Part shown: piece by piece, positions 50,781 through 62,267 of the stretch
How positions within the stretch are numbered: position 1 is the stretch's first letter
Layout: each line of letters begins with the position of its first letter
From: Clostridiales bacterium
GTDB taxonomy: Bacteria > Bacillota > Clostridia > Christensenellales > Aristaeellaceae
Length of the DNA: 64,000 bases
Reading direction: 5' to 3'
Assembly: GCA_022787165.1 (NCBI GenBank)
Contig: JALFVL010000025.1
Coordinates: 1 to 64,000, forward strand
The notes under the pieces: generated by a model
Databases searched by the model: none
Told to the model about the DNA's origin: nothing
What the model saw: only the letters and a program-made list of their open reading frames with translations
Made by a program: the position numbers and the translations under genes

Positions 50781-51653
50781 ATGAAAAGCATGTGGGTGGT
50801 TTTTGCACTGGGCTCCGCGCTGTTTGCGGGCGTGACCTCGATTCTGGCCAAGGTCGGCATCCGGCGTACGGATTCCAACGTGGCGACAGCGCTGCGCACG
50901 ACGGTCGTGCTCGTTTTCTCCTGGCTGATGGTCTTTGTGACGGGCGCGCAGTCGGGGCTGTCGGCCATTTCTACGCGGACGACGCTGTTCCTCGTGCTCT
51001 CCGGCTTGGCTACTGGCGCCTCCTGGATCTGCTATTTCCGGGCGCTCCAGCTGGGGGATATCAACAAGGTTGTGCCGATTGACAAGTCGAGCGTCATCCT
51101 GACGGTTGTGCTGGCGTTTCTCCTGCTGGGCGAGCCGGTCAGCCTCCCCAAGGCAGCGGCGCTCGTGCTCATCGGCGCGGGCACGCTGATGATGATCGAA
51201 AAGAAGGAAAGCACAGGGACAAAGCGGGAGGGCCGTGGCTGGCTGCTCCTTGCTGTGCTCTCGGCTGTCTTTGCCAGCCTGACCTCGATCCTGGGGAAGA
51301 TCGGCATCGAGGGCGTGGATTCGAATCTGGGCACGGCGATCCGCACGGGCGTCGTGCTTGTGCTGGCCTGGGCAATCGTGCTGGGGCAGGGGAAGCAGGG
51401 CGAAATCCGTACGATTGACCGGCGCAGCTGGGCGTTCATCTTGCTCTCCGGCGTCGCGACGGGGCTTTCCTGGCTTTGCTATTACAGGGCGCTGCAGACC
51501 GGCCCGGCGAGCGTCGTCGTGCCGCTGGATAAGTTGAGCATTGTGGTGACGGTGGCGTTTGCACGCGTATGCTTCGGGGAGCGGCTCAGCAGCCGCAGCG
51601 GAGCGGGTTTGGCGCTGATCATCGTGGGTACGTTGATGATGACGGTGATGTAA
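50781..51653 (+). CDS. EamA (DMT superfamily) transporter
   Basis: 290 residues, ten membrane segments from two EamA repeats, visible as ALFAGVTSILAKVGIRRTDS and VFASLTSILGKIGIEGVDSN, and again as ASWICYFRALQLGDINKVVP and LSWLCYYRALQTGPASVVVP. The pairwise similarity of the halves is very clear. Members export or import metabolites such as amino acids or nucleotides. AAGGAAG lies close to the ATG at 50781. Confidence 0.9.
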   Translation: MKSMWVVFALGSALFAGVTSILAKVGIRRTDSNVATALRTTVVLVFSWLMVFVTGAQSGLSAISTRTTLFLVLSGLATGASWICYFRALQLGDINKVVPIDKSSVILTVVLAFLLLGEPVSLPKAAALVLIGAGTLMMIEKKESTGTKREGRGWLLLAVLSAVFASLTSILGKIGIEGVDSNLGTAIRTGVVLVLAWAIVLGQGKQGEIRTIDRRSWAFILLSGVATGLSWLCYYRALQTGPASVVVPLDKLSIVVTVAFARVCFGERLSSRSGAGLALIIVGTLMMTVM

Positions 51654-51688
51654 GAACAGAATAAGGCGAAAAACGGTGCAGCACAAAA

Positions 51689-51733
51689 AGGGACAGTCCC
51701 GAGCGGAAACTCCGCAGGGACTGTCCCTCTTCA
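51689..51733 (+). terminator. Terminator between EamA gene and typA
   Basis: AGGGACAGTCCC (51689-51700) pairs with GGGACTGTCCCT (51717-51728); pyrimidine-rich on the plus side, TTTTTGTGC on the minus side, so it can end typA too. Confidence 0.7.
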
Positions 51734-51751
51734 ATTCTCCGGAAAACAGGC

Positions 51752-53590
51752 TTATTCGCCCTTGCGCGCGCGCGCTGCGGCCTTCTTGCGCAGCTCGGTT
51801 TCCAGGATGCGCTTGCGCATGCGCAGATTCTTGGGCGTGACCTCGAGCAGCTCGTCGTCATCGATGAACTCGAGGCACTCCTCCAGGGACAGCGTGCGCA
51901 TGGAGACGAGCTTCATCGCGGTTTCCGCGCCGGCGGCGTTGCGGATGGAGGTCAGATGCTTCTGGCGGCAGACGTTGACGTCGATGTCGCCCTGGCGCGC
52001 GTTCTGACCGACGATCATGCCGGTGTAGACGGCGGTGTTCGGGCCGCAGAAGAGCGTGCCGCGGTCCTGCGCGTAGAACAGACCGTACATGACGGCTTCG
52101 CCCGTCTCCGTAGAGACCAGCGCGCCGACGCTGCGGTGCGGGATGTCGCCCTTGTAGGGCTCGTAGTGGTCAAACACGGCGCTCATGACGCCCTCGCCGC
52201 GGGTATCGGTCATGAACTCGCTGCGATAGCCGAACAGGCCGCGGCTGGGCACGGTGAATTCGAGGCGGACGCGGTCGGTGCCGGTCATGTTGTCCATGAC
52301 GCCGCGGCGGCGGCCGATCTTCTCGATGACGGCGCCGGCATACTCGCTGGGCACGTCGCAGATCATCTTCTCCACAGGCTCCATCTTGCTGCCGTTTTCG
52401 TCATAATGGAAGAGCACCTCCGGCTTGGAGACCTGGAACTCGTAGCCCTGGCGGCGCATGTTTTCAATGAGCACGGAGAGATGCAGCTCGCCGCGGCCGC
52501 TGACGCGGAAGGCGTCGGGAGAATCCGTCTCCTCCACACGCAGGGAGACGTCCGTCTGCAGCTCGCGCATCAGGCGCGCGCGCAGATGGCGGGAGGTCAC
52601 ATAGGTGCCCTCGCGGCCGGCAAACGGGCTGTCGTTGACGGAGAAGGTCATCACGACGGTCGGCTCGGTGATCTTGACGAAGGGCAGCGGCTCGACGGCA
52701 TCCGGCGCGCAGATGGTGTCGCCGATCATGATGTCCTCGACGCCGGTGATGGCGACGATCTCGCCCATCTCGGCCGTCTCGACCGGCACGCGCTTGAGGC
52801 CGTCAAAGGCGAAGAGGCTGCTCAAACGGAAATTCTCATGCAGATCGGGATCGAGGTAGTTGGCACGCGTGGCCATTGTGTTGAGCTTCAGCGTACCGCG
52901 GGTGATGCGGCCGATGCCGATGCGGCCGACAAACTCGTTGTAGTCGATCGTGGAGATGAGCATCTGCGCCGGGGCCTCGGGATCGCCCTTGGGCGCGGGA
53001 ATGTACTGCAGGATCGTGTCAAACAGCGGGCGCAGGTCCTCGCCGGGCTGGGCAAGGTCAAGCGTCGCGGTGCCCGTGCGGGCGCTGGCATAGACGATCG
53101 GCGTGTCGAGCTGGCTCTCGTCCGCGTCCAGGTCGATCATCAGGTCGATGGCCTCGCTGACAACCTCCTCGCAGCGGGCATCCGGACGGTCGATCTTGTT
53201 GACGACGATGATAACCGGCAGGCCAAGCGCCAGCGCATGCTGAAGGACGAAGCGGGTCTGCGGCATCGGGCCCTCAAAGGAGTCGATCAGCAGCAGCACG
53301 CCGTCGACCATCTTGAGCACACGCTCGACCTCGCCGCCGAAATCGGCGTGACCGGGGGTGTCCACGACGTTGATCTTGACGTCCTTATAGTAGACGGAGG
53401 TATTCTTGGCCAGAATGGTGATGCCGCGCTCGCGCTCGATCGCGTTGCTGTCCATGACGCGGTCGGCGACCTGCTGGTTTTCGCGGAAGACGCCGCCCTG
53501 CTTGAGCATTTCGTTGACCAGCGTGGTCTTGCCGTGGTCGACGTGCGCGATGATGGCGATGTTGCGGATATTCTCACGAATCATTTCCAT
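51752..53590 (-). CDS. typA: Translational GTPase TypA/BipA
   Basis: 612 residues. G domain motifs [44 protein letters not shown]; later EF-G-like domains and the BipA-specific C-terminus ([24 protein letters not shown]: [47 protein letters not shown]). Acts in ribosome assembly and growth at stress or low temperature. ATG 53590 is the match to family length, with AAGGGG upstream. It lies 40 bases after prfC, likely one transcript. Confidence 0.97.
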   Translation of the reverse strand: MEMIRENIRNIAIIAHVDHGKTTLVNEMLKQGGVFRENQQVADRVMDSNAIERERGITILAKNTSVYYKDVKINVVDTPGHADFGGEVERVLKMVDGVLLLIDSFEGPMPQTRFVLQHALALGLPVIIVVNKIDRPDARCEEVVSEAIDLMIDLDADESQLDTPIVYASARTGTATLDLAQPGEDLRPLFDTILQYIPAPKGDPEAPAQMLISTIDYNEFVGRIGIGRITRGTLKLNTMATRANYLDPDLHENFRLSSLFAFDGLKRVPVETAEMGEIVAITGVEDIMIGDTICAPDAVEPLPFVKITEPTVVMTFSVNDSPFAGREGTYVTSRHLRARLMRELQTDVSLRVEETDSPDAFRVSGRGELHLSVLIENMRRQGYEFQVSKPEVLFHYDENGSKMEPVEKMICDVPSEYAGAVIEKIGRRRGVMDNMTGTDRVRLEFTVPSRGLFGYRSEFMTDTRGEGVMSAVFDHYEPYKGDIPHRSVGALVSTETGEAVMYGLFYAQDRGTLFCGPNTAVYTGMIVGQNARQGDIDVNVCRQKHLTSIRNAAGAETAMKLVSMRTLSLEECLEFIDDDELLEVTPKNLRMRKRILETELRKKAAARARKGE

Positions 53591-53630
53591 TGGAAACCCC
53601 TTCTTTCTGATCGTTCGGCATGGTGGGAGA

Positions 53631-55241
<1,611 letters not shown>

Positions 55242-55395
55242 AAGAAGAATCATCCTTCCTTGAGCGTTTCATTCGGTGATTGCAGACGGAAAAGGCCTCC
55301 GTCTTATGGCTGCCCAAGGGATAAGGACAGATGGATCATGTGAAGCTCCCTCCGAGGCGTTCTTTCAAACCGATTACGCATTTTTGCAATTATAA

Positions 55396-55424
55396 AGTAT
55401 ACCACAAAGGATTCTGATTGAAAA
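55396..55424 (-). promoter_or_regulatory. Promoter of prfC-typA
   Basis: Minus strand: -35 TTTTCA (55419-55424), 17-base spacer, -10 TATACT (55396-55401). The 150-base leader to prfC holds no recognised element. Confidence 0.5.
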
Positions 55425-55470
55425 CCGGGAAGGTGTAAAAAAATCCGGAAATGATCGCGGCAAAAAGAAT

Positions 55471-55492
55471 AAACCCGGCAAAAACCGGGTTT
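55471..55492 (-). terminator. Terminator of the SH3-like gene
   Basis: AAACCCGG and CCGGGTTT around CAAAAA, followed on the minus strand by ATTCTTTTTG. Confidence 0.75.
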
Positions 55493-55530
55493 AAAAACCA
55501 TGGGCATGCGTTCCCCGAAGGAACAGGGGG

Positions 55531-56088
55531 TCACAGGATGGCGGCCAAAGGCACGAACGCGCGGACGGGAACGCCTTCAAGCTCCGTCTGCACATAGCCC
55601 CAGTCGCCAAAGCCTGCCAGCAGCGTGACCTGCGTGCCGCGCGGGAGCGTTGCAAGCGCCGCGGGCGCGTCGGAAAGCGGATTGTCGGTCAGCGGCGCGT
55701 CCTCCTCGATCATCACGGGCAGCGCATCCTCGAAGCTCAGCGCGGCGGCGCCGTCCAGGCTGCTCAGCGCGGCGGCCTCAATCCAGCCGACCGGGCCGAA
55801 GGCCTCCGGCGTTCCGGCGGCGACCATCGCCCAGCAGTCGTATTGGCCGAAGCAGACGAACGGCTCGCGCGTGTCAAGCACGGCTTCGCCGTGACGGTAG
55901 AAGCCCTGCGTCGGGCCGCAGTAGAGCGCGCATTCTCCACTGGCATCCTGGGCAGGGAGCACGACGGGCGCGAGCGCGCCGATCTCAAGGGCCTCCTGCG
56001 CAAGAGCGGGAAGGGCGAGCAGCAGCAGCGCGAGCGCGAGCGGCGCCGCGCGCTTCATCGTTTGCAGCAAGGTGCGATTTTTCTTCAA
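55531..56088 (-). CDS. Secreted SH3-like domain protein, paralogue of the 17.8-kb gene
   Basis: 185 residues from a TTG start (56088), eight bases after AAAGGAGG. Signal peptide: basic start (KKNRTLLQTMKRA) then PLALALLLLALPALAQ. Two SH3-like segments: ECALYCGPTQGFYRHGEAVL and PLTDNPLSDAPAALATLPRG with TQVTLLAGFGDWGYVQTELE and VPVRAF. They line up with the corresponding segments of the 196-residue protein encoded at 17843-18433. An ATG at 56058 would also keep the signal peptide. Wall binding is likely; no enzyme domain. Confidence 0.7.
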   Translation of the reverse strand: MKKNRTLLQTMKRAAPLALALLLLALPALAQEALEIGALAPVVLPAQDASGECALYCGPTQGFYRHGEAVLDTREPFVCFGQYDCWAMVAAGTPEAFGPVGWIEAAALSSLDGAAALSFEDALPVMIEEDAPLTDNPLSDAPAALATLPRGTQVTLLAGFGDWGYVQTELEGVPVRAFVPLAAIL

Positions 56089-56171
56089 TGGAAAAACCTC
56101 CTTTCCTGCCTCCATCATAGCAGAATCAGGCGGCTTTGTAAAGGAAACAATCCACGCTGCGCGTCCCGCTG

Positions 56172-57539
56172 TCAGGCAGAACGGCGCTCATAGCCGTGCA
56201 TCCAGTCCGAACGCAGATGGTAGATCGTGAAGACGAGACTGCTCAGCGCCCAGGTGACCGGATAGCCGGAGGACACGGAGGTCAGCACGGGGCGAAGCTG
56301 GGCCGCGAGGGTGACGTAGGGCACGCGGATGACGCACCAGCAGGCGGCCATGACGAGCATGGGCACCGTGCTCTTGCCCGCGCCGCGCAGCACGGCGGCC
56401 ATCGCATGCGAATAAGCGAGCAGGAAGAAGAAGGGCGTCGTCGTCCGCTGATGCATGACGCCAAAGGCGATGACCTCCGGGTCCTGCGCGAAAAGGCCAA
56501 TGAGCCTCGGGGAGAAGATGTAGATGACCAGCGCGATGCCCTCGGCGATGGCCATGACACTGGTGACGCCGATGCGCATGCCCCGGCGCACGCGGTCATA
56601 GCGCTTTGCGCCCAGATTCTGGCTGACAAAGGTTGTCAGCGCCATGTTGAAGCAGACGACGGGCAGGAAGGCGAAGCCCTCGATGCGCGAATGTGCGCCG
56701 CAGCCGGCCATTGCCGCCGCGCCAAAGGCGTTGATGTTCTTCTGCACGACGACGTTGGCGATGGAGATGATGCAGTTGGAGAGGCCGGAGGGCACGCCGT
56801 TGCGCAGAATCTCCGAAAGCTCATGAAGATGGAAGCGGATGCGAGGCAGATGTACGCGATAGTCACGGTCGCTGTGCGTCAGCCGCGCCAGGCACAGCAG
56901 CATCGAAAGCAGCTGGGAGATCGCTGTCGCGGCGGCGGCCCAGGCGACGCCAAGATGCAGCGCGCCGACAAAGAGCAGATCGAGCGCTACATTGACGACG
57001 GAGGAGATGATCAGGTATTGCAGCGGATGGCGGCTGTCGCCGACGGCCTGCAGGATGCCCATGCAAATGTTGTAGAGGACGAAGGCCAGCGAGCCGAGAA
57101 AATACGTCCGGAAGTACAGGATCGACTGCGGGAGCACGCTTTGAGGCGTGCCCGTCAGCCGCAGCAGGACGGGCGTGACCGTCACGCCCACGATGGTCAG
57201 CAGGCAGCCTGCGGCCAGGCCGAAGGCGAGCATCGTGTGAACCGTCCGCTGGACGCGGGGAATGTCTCGCGCGCCGTAGTGGCGGGCGATGACGACGCCC
57301 GCGCCTCCGGCGACGCCATTGAAGAAGCCGATCATCAGCTGGATCAGGCTGCTGGAGGAGCTGACCGCGGCGAGAGCCTCGCTGCCCAGAAAATTGCCGA
57401 CGATCAGCGAATCGGCCGTGTTATAGAGCTGCTGGAAGAGGTTGCCCAGCATCAGCGGCAGGGCAAAGGCGATGAGCTGCCGCGCAATCGGTCCGTCCGT
57501 CATCAGCGTCGAACGGGCCGGCCTGGTCATGGAACGCAT
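56172..57539 (-). CDS. MATE family efflux transporter
   Basis: 455 residues, twelve helices. LIAFALPLMLGNLFQQLYNT, ILQAVGDSRHPL, and VLRGAGKSTVPMLVMAACWC are the MATE motifs; related to the 48.3-kb protein more than to the 22.4-kb one. ATG 57539 follows AAAGGAATCGGTTCAG. Single gene, divergent from the HAD gene. Confidence 0.9.
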   Translation of the reverse strand: MRSMTRPARSTLMTDGPIARQLIAFALPLMLGNLFQQLYNTADSLIVGNFLGSEALAAVSSSSSLIQLMIGFFNGVAGGAGVVIARHYGARDIPRVQRTVHTMLAFGLAAGCLLTIVGVTVTPVLLRLTGTPQSVLPQSILYFRTYFLGSLAFVLYNICMGILQAVGDSRHPLQYLIISSVVNVALDLLFVGALHLGVAWAAAATAISQLLSMLLCLARLTHSDRDYRVHLPRIRFHLHELSEILRNGVPSGLSNCIISIANVVVQKNINAFGAAAMAGCGAHSRIEGFAFLPVVCFNMALTTFVSQNLGAKRYDRVRRGMRIGVTSVMAIAEGIALVIYIFSPRLIGLFAQDPEVIAFGVMHQRTTTPFFFLLAYSHAMAAVLRGAGKSTVPMLVMAACWCVIRVPYVTLAAQLRPVLTSVSSGYPVTWALSSLVFTIYHLRSDWMHGYERRSA

Positions 57540-57660
57540 CTGAACCGATTCCTTTCTCATTCATTCGCGCCCGAGAGCGCATCGTCACCATTATACGCCT
57601 TTTATGCGGCGCAGGCAATGCCGCGCCGGCAGGGTTTCGCGGCTTTTTCCAGGATAGACG

Positions 57661-57689
57661 TTGCGTTCCGGGAAAAACGCCTGTATAAT
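57661..57689 (+). promoter_or_regulatory. Promoter of the HAD phosphatase gene
   Basis: -35 TTGCGT (57661-57666), 17-base spacer, -10 TATAAT (57684-57689). Confidence 0.7.
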
Positions 57690-57733
57690 GAACAAAAAGC
57701 GCCGGAAGACGGCGAGGCGTGGAGGAGCAGCGC

Positions 57734-58375
57734 ATGGAAGGAACGCGGTTTGATCAGGTCTACGAGACCATGCCGTGGCATAAGGTGGATACGGTGGTGT
57801 TTGATATTGGCAATATCCTCATCCGCTTTGCGCCGGAGGACTTTCTTGAGCGCCTGTTCCCCGGCGACGCGGACAAGCAGCGCGCGATGCTCCGTCAGGT
57901 CTACCGCGGGCCGTACTGGCCGGAGTTTGACCGCGGGACGATCGAGTATGAGGATGCCGCGCGGCGCCTGAGCGCGCAGTTCGGCGGCGCCTACGGGGAC
58001 TACATGCACGCCATCACCGGCTGGATCGAGCTCAAGGAGCCCATCGAGGAGGGCTGGCGTGCGGCAGGGCGATGCCGTCGCGCGGGCAAGCGGCTGCTCC
58101 TGCTCTCCAACTATCATCGCGTGGCGTATGCCCGGCTCAGGGAGAAATTCGCGGATCGCTTTGCGCTTTTCGACGGCGGCTGCATCTCCTGCGACTGCCA
58201 TTTCAACAAGCCGGAGCCGGAGATTTATGAGACGCTGATCCAAGGCTTTGATCTGGAGCCGGGCCGGACGCTCTTCATCGACGACACGCTTGCAAACGTC
58301 GAGGGCGCGATGAACGCGGGCATTCACGGCTTTCACATGGATGAAAAGGGCCGGATGGATCGTTTCTTTCTATGA
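57734..58375 (+). CDS. HAD family hydrolase
   Basis: 213 residues. Motif I is VVFDIGNILIRF, motif II LLLLSNYH, motif III Lys in CHFNKPEPEIYE and motif IV FIDDTLANVEGAMNAGIHG. Motif I has DIGN in place of DxD, as in the DxG-N subgroup, so the acid/base Asp is replaced by Gly and activity should be checked. Usually phosphatases of sugar or nucleotide phosphates. Related to YihX. GGAGGAGCAGCGC precedes the ATG; the next gene starts 58 bases downstream. Confidence 0.85.
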   Translation: MEGTRFDQVYETMPWHKVDTVVFDIGNILIRFAPEDFLERLFPGDADKQRAMLRQVYRGPYWPEFDRGTIEYEDAARRLSAQFGGAYGDYMHAITGWIELKEPIEEGWRAAGRCRRAGKRLLLLSNYHRVAYARLREKFADRFALFDGGCISCDCHFNKPEPEIYETLIQGFDLEPGRTLFIDDTLANVEGAMNAGIHGFHMDEKGRMDRFFL

Positions 58376-58433
58376 AGGATTGGAAAGCGGGCCGTGGGCG
58401 GGCAAGCGCGCGGCTTTATGGAGGCGAGAGAAG

Positions 58434-59372
58434 ATGACAAACGGAAAGAGGGCGGCGCTGTTGGCGGCGCTGCTGGCGGCGGCGATGGCGGTCTGCCCGG
58501 CGTCGGCGGAGACGGAGGCGGGCGCGCCCGCGATGCTGGGCGTGCAGGTCAGGGACACGCCCGCGCCGCAGACCCCCGTGCCGGGGGAGAGCGTGTCCAG
58601 CGCTGCGGAGGCGACCTCCGATGAAGCGGAACCGATTTCGCAGGAGCAGATCGAGGCTGCGGGCCTGGGCGAGCGCATCCTGATGCGCGGCATGGAGGGC
58701 GATGACGTTGCGCTGCTGCAAAGGCGTCTCGCGGAGCTGGGCTATTACACGGGCGAGATCGACGGCGTGTTTGGCCTGGGCACGCGCACGGCGGTCTACG
58801 CTTTCCAGCGCGTCCACAAGCTCGAGAAGGTCGACGGCAAGGTTGGGCCGGAGACGATCGGGCGCATGTTTGCGCAGGATGTCGTCGCGCAGCCGACGCC
58901 CACGCCCAGCCCGACGCCGACTCCGGAGCCTACGCCCGATCCGACGCCGACGCCTGTGCCGACGCCCGAGCCGACGCCCACGCCCGACGCGGCCAACGCA
59001 CCCTTCGCGCTGACGGAGGCAGAGCTCTATATCAATGACACGCCCACGACGCTGATGCTCGGTCAGGACGACGCGGGTGAGCGGCTCTATCCGCTTTGCG
59101 GCGTGATGGGCAAGCTCGGCTATGAGGCCGCGTATGCCGCGGGCTGCTGGCAGCTCGTTCGGGAGGAGGACGGCAGCGAGATCGCCCTGATGACGGCGGG
59201 GGAGACGGGCCTTTGCGAGGGGGCAATGGGCTCTGTTGACGGCGTCGTCTTCCTGACGGATGCGCAGAGCCGCGTTTACGCTTACGCAGGGGAGGCCTGG
59301 GTGAGCACGCCGCTGCTTGAGTCGCTCGGCGTGACCGTGCTTGATGTGAATGGCACGCCGGTCATCCATTGA
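58434..59372 (+). CDS. Secreted peptidoglycan-binding protein with PT-repeat linker
   Basis: 312 residues. Signal peptide at 1-25 (AALLAALLAAAMAVCPASAE). Residues about 80-150 form a PG_binding_1 domain (GDDVALLQRRLAELGYYTGE, FGLGTRTAVYAFQRVHKL). A linker of repeated PTPTP/EPTPDP units follows (155-190), then a domain of about 120 residues resembling copper amine oxidase N-like/beta-lactam-sensor sheets (ALTEAELYINDTPTTLMLGQ). It will sit in the cell wall; enzymatic role not visible. GGAGGCGAGAGAAG precedes the ATG. Confidence 0.78.
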   Translation: MTNGKRAALLAALLAAAMAVCPASAETEAGAPAMLGVQVRDTPAPQTPVPGESVSSAAEATSDEAEPISQEQIEAAGLGERILMRGMEGDDVALLQRRLAELGYYTGEIDGVFGLGTRTAVYAFQRVHKLEKVDGKVGPETIGRMFAQDVVAQPTPTPSPTPTPEPTPDPTPTPVPTPEPTPTPDAANAPFALTEAELYINDTPTTLMLGQDDAGERLYPLCGVMGKLGYEAAYAAGCWQLVREEDGSEIALMTAGETGLCEGAMGSVDGVVFLTDAQSRVYAYAGEAWVSTPLLESLGVTVLDVNGTPVIH

Positions 59373-59388
59373 CAGACAGACGCATGAC

Positions 59389-59439
59389 AGCGCTCTGCGC
59401 GCGGGACGGGCAAAACGCCCGGCGCGGGGAGCGCTTTTT
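59389..59439 (+). terminator. Terminator of the wall-binding protein gene
   Basis: AGCGCTC (59389-59395) pairs with GAGCGCT (59429-59435), GC-rich inner hairpin, then TTTTT. Confidence 0.75.
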
Positions 59440-59580
59440 GTGTCTGCACTCCCGGCGGCTCCGCAAGAAAAGCTGCCCGGGCAGGGAGGATTTCTCCCCG
59501 CCCGCGAAGAAAGAAAACACAGCTTGCAGGTGCTGCCGGAGCGGCTGCTCGGGCGGCAGGCATACAAAGGAGGCTGTACC

Positions 59581-61005
59581 ATGATTCGATTCGGCACGGG
59601 CGGCTGGCGCGCCGTGATCGGCGACGAATTCACGCGGGCGAACATCCAGCGCGTCGCGCTGGCGCTGGCCCGGCGCATGAAGCGGGAGGGCGTGCAGGAG
59701 CAGGGGCTCTGCATCGGCTATGACCGGCGGTTTCTCAGCCGGGAATCGGCCATCTGGTTTTCGGAGGTCATGGCGGCGGAGGGGATCCGGCTCTACTTTG
59801 TCAACCTCGCGGCGCCAACGCCGCAGATCATGTTCACTGTTCGCCACATGGGCCTGCCCTATGGCGCGGCTGTGACGGCGAGCCACAACCCCGCGATCTA
59901 CAACGGCATCAAGCTCTTCACGCGCGGCGGCCGCGATGCGACCGAGGACGTGACCGACGCCATCGGCAGGGAGGCCAACGCGCTGGCAGACGGGGAAATA
60001 CGCATCATGCCCTTTGAGGAGGCGCTCGCCTGCGGCCGCGTGTGCTTCATCGACCCGCGCGACGCGTATCTGGATTCCATCATGGAGAAGATCGACATGG
60101 AGGCTATCCGCGCGCGCCGGCCGCGCATCGTGCTCGACCCGATGTATGGCGTCAGCCTGACGGGCCTGATGACGATCCTCTTTACCGCGCGCTGCGACGT
60201 CGATGTCATCAATGACCGGCATGACGCGTTCTTCGGCGGCCATCTGCCCGCGCCCAACCCGGAGACGCTGCGCGACCTTCAGGGCTCCGTCGCCGATCAT
60301 CACGCGGATATCGGCATCGCGACGGACGGCGACGCCGACCGCCTGGGCATCATCGATGAGCGCGGGCGCTACGTCACGGCCAACGAGGTGCTCGTGCTGC
60401 TGTATGACTACCTGCTCAAGTACAAGGGCTGGAGGGGCCCGGCCGTGCGCAACATCGCGACGACGCACATGCTCGACCGCGTGGCGGCGGCCTTCGGCGA
60501 AGCCTGCTACGAGGTGCCGGTCGGCTTCAAGCACATCTCCAGCGCGATGGATGCGCACGACGCGCTCATCGGCGGCGAGTCCTCCGGCGGATTGACGGTG
60601 CGCGGCCATATCTCCGGCAAGGACGGCCTGTATGCGGCGTCGCTGCTGGTGGAGATGGTCAGCGTGACAGGCAAGCCGCTCTCCCGGCTGCTGCGCGAGC
60701 TGAACGACGAGTTCGGTCCCTGCTACATGGCGGAATACGACTGGGCGCTGACGGAAAAGAGCCGAGAGCGCATTCATCGGCTGATCATGCTTGAGCGCAG
60801 CCTCCCGGATTTTGGTATCGAGGTCGAGCGAGTCAGCTACCTGGACGGCTGCAAGGCCTACTTCCGACAGGGCTGGATTATCGTGCGCTTCTCCGGCACG
60901 GAGCCGCGCGTGCGCATCTTCGCGGAGATGCCCACCCGCGAGCAGGCCAACCGGCTTGTCGCGCAGATGGCGGCGTTTGTGGGCCTGCCGTTTGAGGAGA
61001 AATGA
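59581..61005 (+). CDS. Phosphoglucomutase/phosphomannomutase family protein
   Basis: 474 residues, four-domain alpha-D-phosphohexomutase. N-terminus IRFGTGGWRAVIGDEFTRAN, phosphoserine loop AVTASHNPAIYNG (Ser101), metal loop ATDGDADRLG, sugar loop GGESSGG and phosphate loop RFSGTEPRVRIF. Interconverts hexose 1- and 6-phosphates for wall and glycan synthesis. The subgroup is short for PgcA; it may also act as phosphoglucosamine mutase, less likely. AAAGGAGGCTGTACC precedes ATG 59581. Upstream of hprK and a glucokinase. Confidence 0.9.
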   Translation: MIRFGTGGWRAVIGDEFTRANIQRVALALARRMKREGVQEQGLCIGYDRRFLSRESAIWFSEVMAAEGIRLYFVNLAAPTPQIMFTVRHMGLPYGAAVTASHNPAIYNGIKLFTRGGRDATEDVTDAIGREANALADGEIRIMPFEEALACGRVCFIDPRDAYLDSIMEKIDMEAIRARRPRIVLDPMYGVSLTGLMTILFTARCDVDVINDRHDAFFGGHLPAPNPETLRDLQGSVADHHADIGIATDGDADRLGIIDERGRYVTANEVLVLLYDYLLKYKGWRGPAVRNIATTHMLDRVAAAFGEACYEVPVGFKHISSAMDAHDALIGGESSGGLTVRGHISGKDGLYAASLLVEMVSVTGKPLSRLLRELNDEFGPCYMAEYDWALTEKSRERIHRLIMLERSLPDFGIEVERVSYLDGCKAYFRQGWIIVRFSGTEPRVRIFAEMPTREQANRLVAQMAAFVGLPFEEK

Positions 61006-61100
61006 GCTATACGCGCGAAGCGAATATGGGGTCAAGGGGCGAAGTCCCTTGGCAGGTTTGGGCGGCAGCCCAACGTTTCCGTTTATGGCGAAGCCATTTT
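61002..61100 (+). repeat. Dispersed two-hairpin intergenic repeat, copy 3
   Basis: Starts ATGAGCTATACGCGCGAAGC at the stop codon of the mutase gene. First hairpin AAGGGGCGAAGTCCCTT (61034-61050), second TTGGGCGGCAGCCCAA (61058-61073), then CGTTTCC. Same order as the copy at 5.4 kb and the inverted copy at 38.9 kb. Confidence 0.75.
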
Positions 61101-61185
61101 TTACAAAGCAGTCAGGGAGCGAAGCGTGACCTGACGGTGGATGAAATGAAGACTCGAATTGATTTAAGAAGGGTATCAGCCGCCG

Positions 61186-61222
61186 CCCATGACCGAAAAA
61201 AACATCGGTCATGGGTCTTTTT
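61186..61222 (+). terminator. Terminator before hprK
   Basis: CCCATGACCGA (61186-61196) pairs with TCGGTCATGGG (61205-61215), followed by TCTTTTTTT. Confidence 0.85.
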
Positions 61223-61240
61223 TTGTGCGCGCGGATACGA

Positions 61241-61246
61241 TATAAT
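61241..61246 (+). promoter_or_regulatory. -10 box of the hprK promoter
   Basis: TATAAT at 61241-61246; the -35 region overlaps the T-run of the preceding terminator (TTTTTG) and is poor. Confidence 0.5.
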
Positions 61247-61274
61247 AAGGAAAACAACGATGAAGGAGAACAGC

Positions 61275-62207
61275 ATGATTTCACCGGAGGAATTTGCCAA
61301 GGCACTGGGCCTGACGGTCATCAGCGGCACGCGCCGTCAGCACGGCATGCGCATCCGTGTGGCGGATCTATGCCGCCCGGGCCTTCAGTTTGCGGGCTAT
61401 TTTGATGTCTTCGCCAACGAGCGCCCCCAGCTCATCGGCAAGACGGAGATGGCCTACCTGAACAGCCTGCCCCCCGAGGTGCGCGACCAGCGCCTGGACC
61501 GGTATTTTTCCTATGAGATGCCCTGCATTGTCATTGCGCGGGGCATGCCTTGCCCGCCGGCGCTGCTGCAGCAGGCCGTGCGCCACGGCGTGCCCATCTA
61601 CGGAACGCTCTATGAGACCAGCGCATTCACGGGCATGGCCATCGGCTATCTGAGCGAGGCGCTCGCCCCGAGGCAGACCTGCCACGGCGTACTGCTGGAT
61701 GTGTTCGGCGTCGGCGTGCTCATCACGGGCGAGAGCGGCATCGGCAAGAGCGAATGCGCGCTGGAGCTCATCAAGCGCGGTCATCAGCTCGTCGCGGACG
61801 ACGTGGTCGATATCTCCCGCGTGGGCAGCAAGCTCGTGGGCGAATCGCCGGAGATGGTGCGCGACTTCATGGAGCTGCGCGGCATCGGCATTGTGGATAT
61901 CAAGTCGATCTTCGGTATCGGCGCGGTGCTGCGGCGCAAGACGATCAACATCGTCATCCACCTGGAGATCTGGAGTCCGGACAAGGACTATGACCGCCTG
62001 GGCACCCGGGAGCAGACGACTGAAATCCTTGGCGTGAGTCTCCCACTGATTGAGATGCCCGTCCGCTCCGGGCGCAACCTCGCGATCATCATGGAGATCG
62101 CGGCGCGCAACTGGCGGCTCAAGAGCGAGGGCTACAACGCCGTGGCAGAGCTGGACAGGCGGCTCGCCCAGCGCTTCAGCGCGCCGAGGGACGAGGAAGA
62201 GGAATGA
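61275..62207 (+). CDS. hprK: HPr kinase/phosphorylase
   Basis: 310 residues. Walker A GESGIGKSECALELIKRGHQ and the HprK signature ELRGIGIVDIKSIFGIGAVL are complete; the N-terminal half (residues 1-130) is the usual non-catalytic domain. It phosphorylates Ser46 of HPr and thus drives carbon catabolite repression. ATG 61275 follows AAGGAGAACAGC. The next gene is a ROK glucokinase, 60 bases downstream, another sugar-control link. Confidence 0.97.
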   Translation: MISPEEFAKALGLTVISGTRRQHGMRIRVADLCRPGLQFAGYFDVFANERPQLIGKTEMAYLNSLPPEVRDQRLDRYFSYEMPCIVIARGMPCPPALLQQAVRHGVPIYGTLYETSAFTGMAIGYLSEALAPRQTCHGVLLDVFGVGVLITGESGIGKSECALELIKRGHQLVADDVVDISRVGSKLVGESPEMVRDFMELRGIGIVDIKSIFGIGAVLRRKTINIVIHLEIWSPDKDYDRLGTREQTTEILGVSLPLIEMPVRSGRNLAIIMEIAARNWRLKSEGYNAVAELDRRLAQRFSAPRDEEEE

Positions 62208-62267
62208 AACGACCCGTTTGGGCTTCATTGGATAACGACTGAAAACGAAAGAAAGAGGGATGTGGAC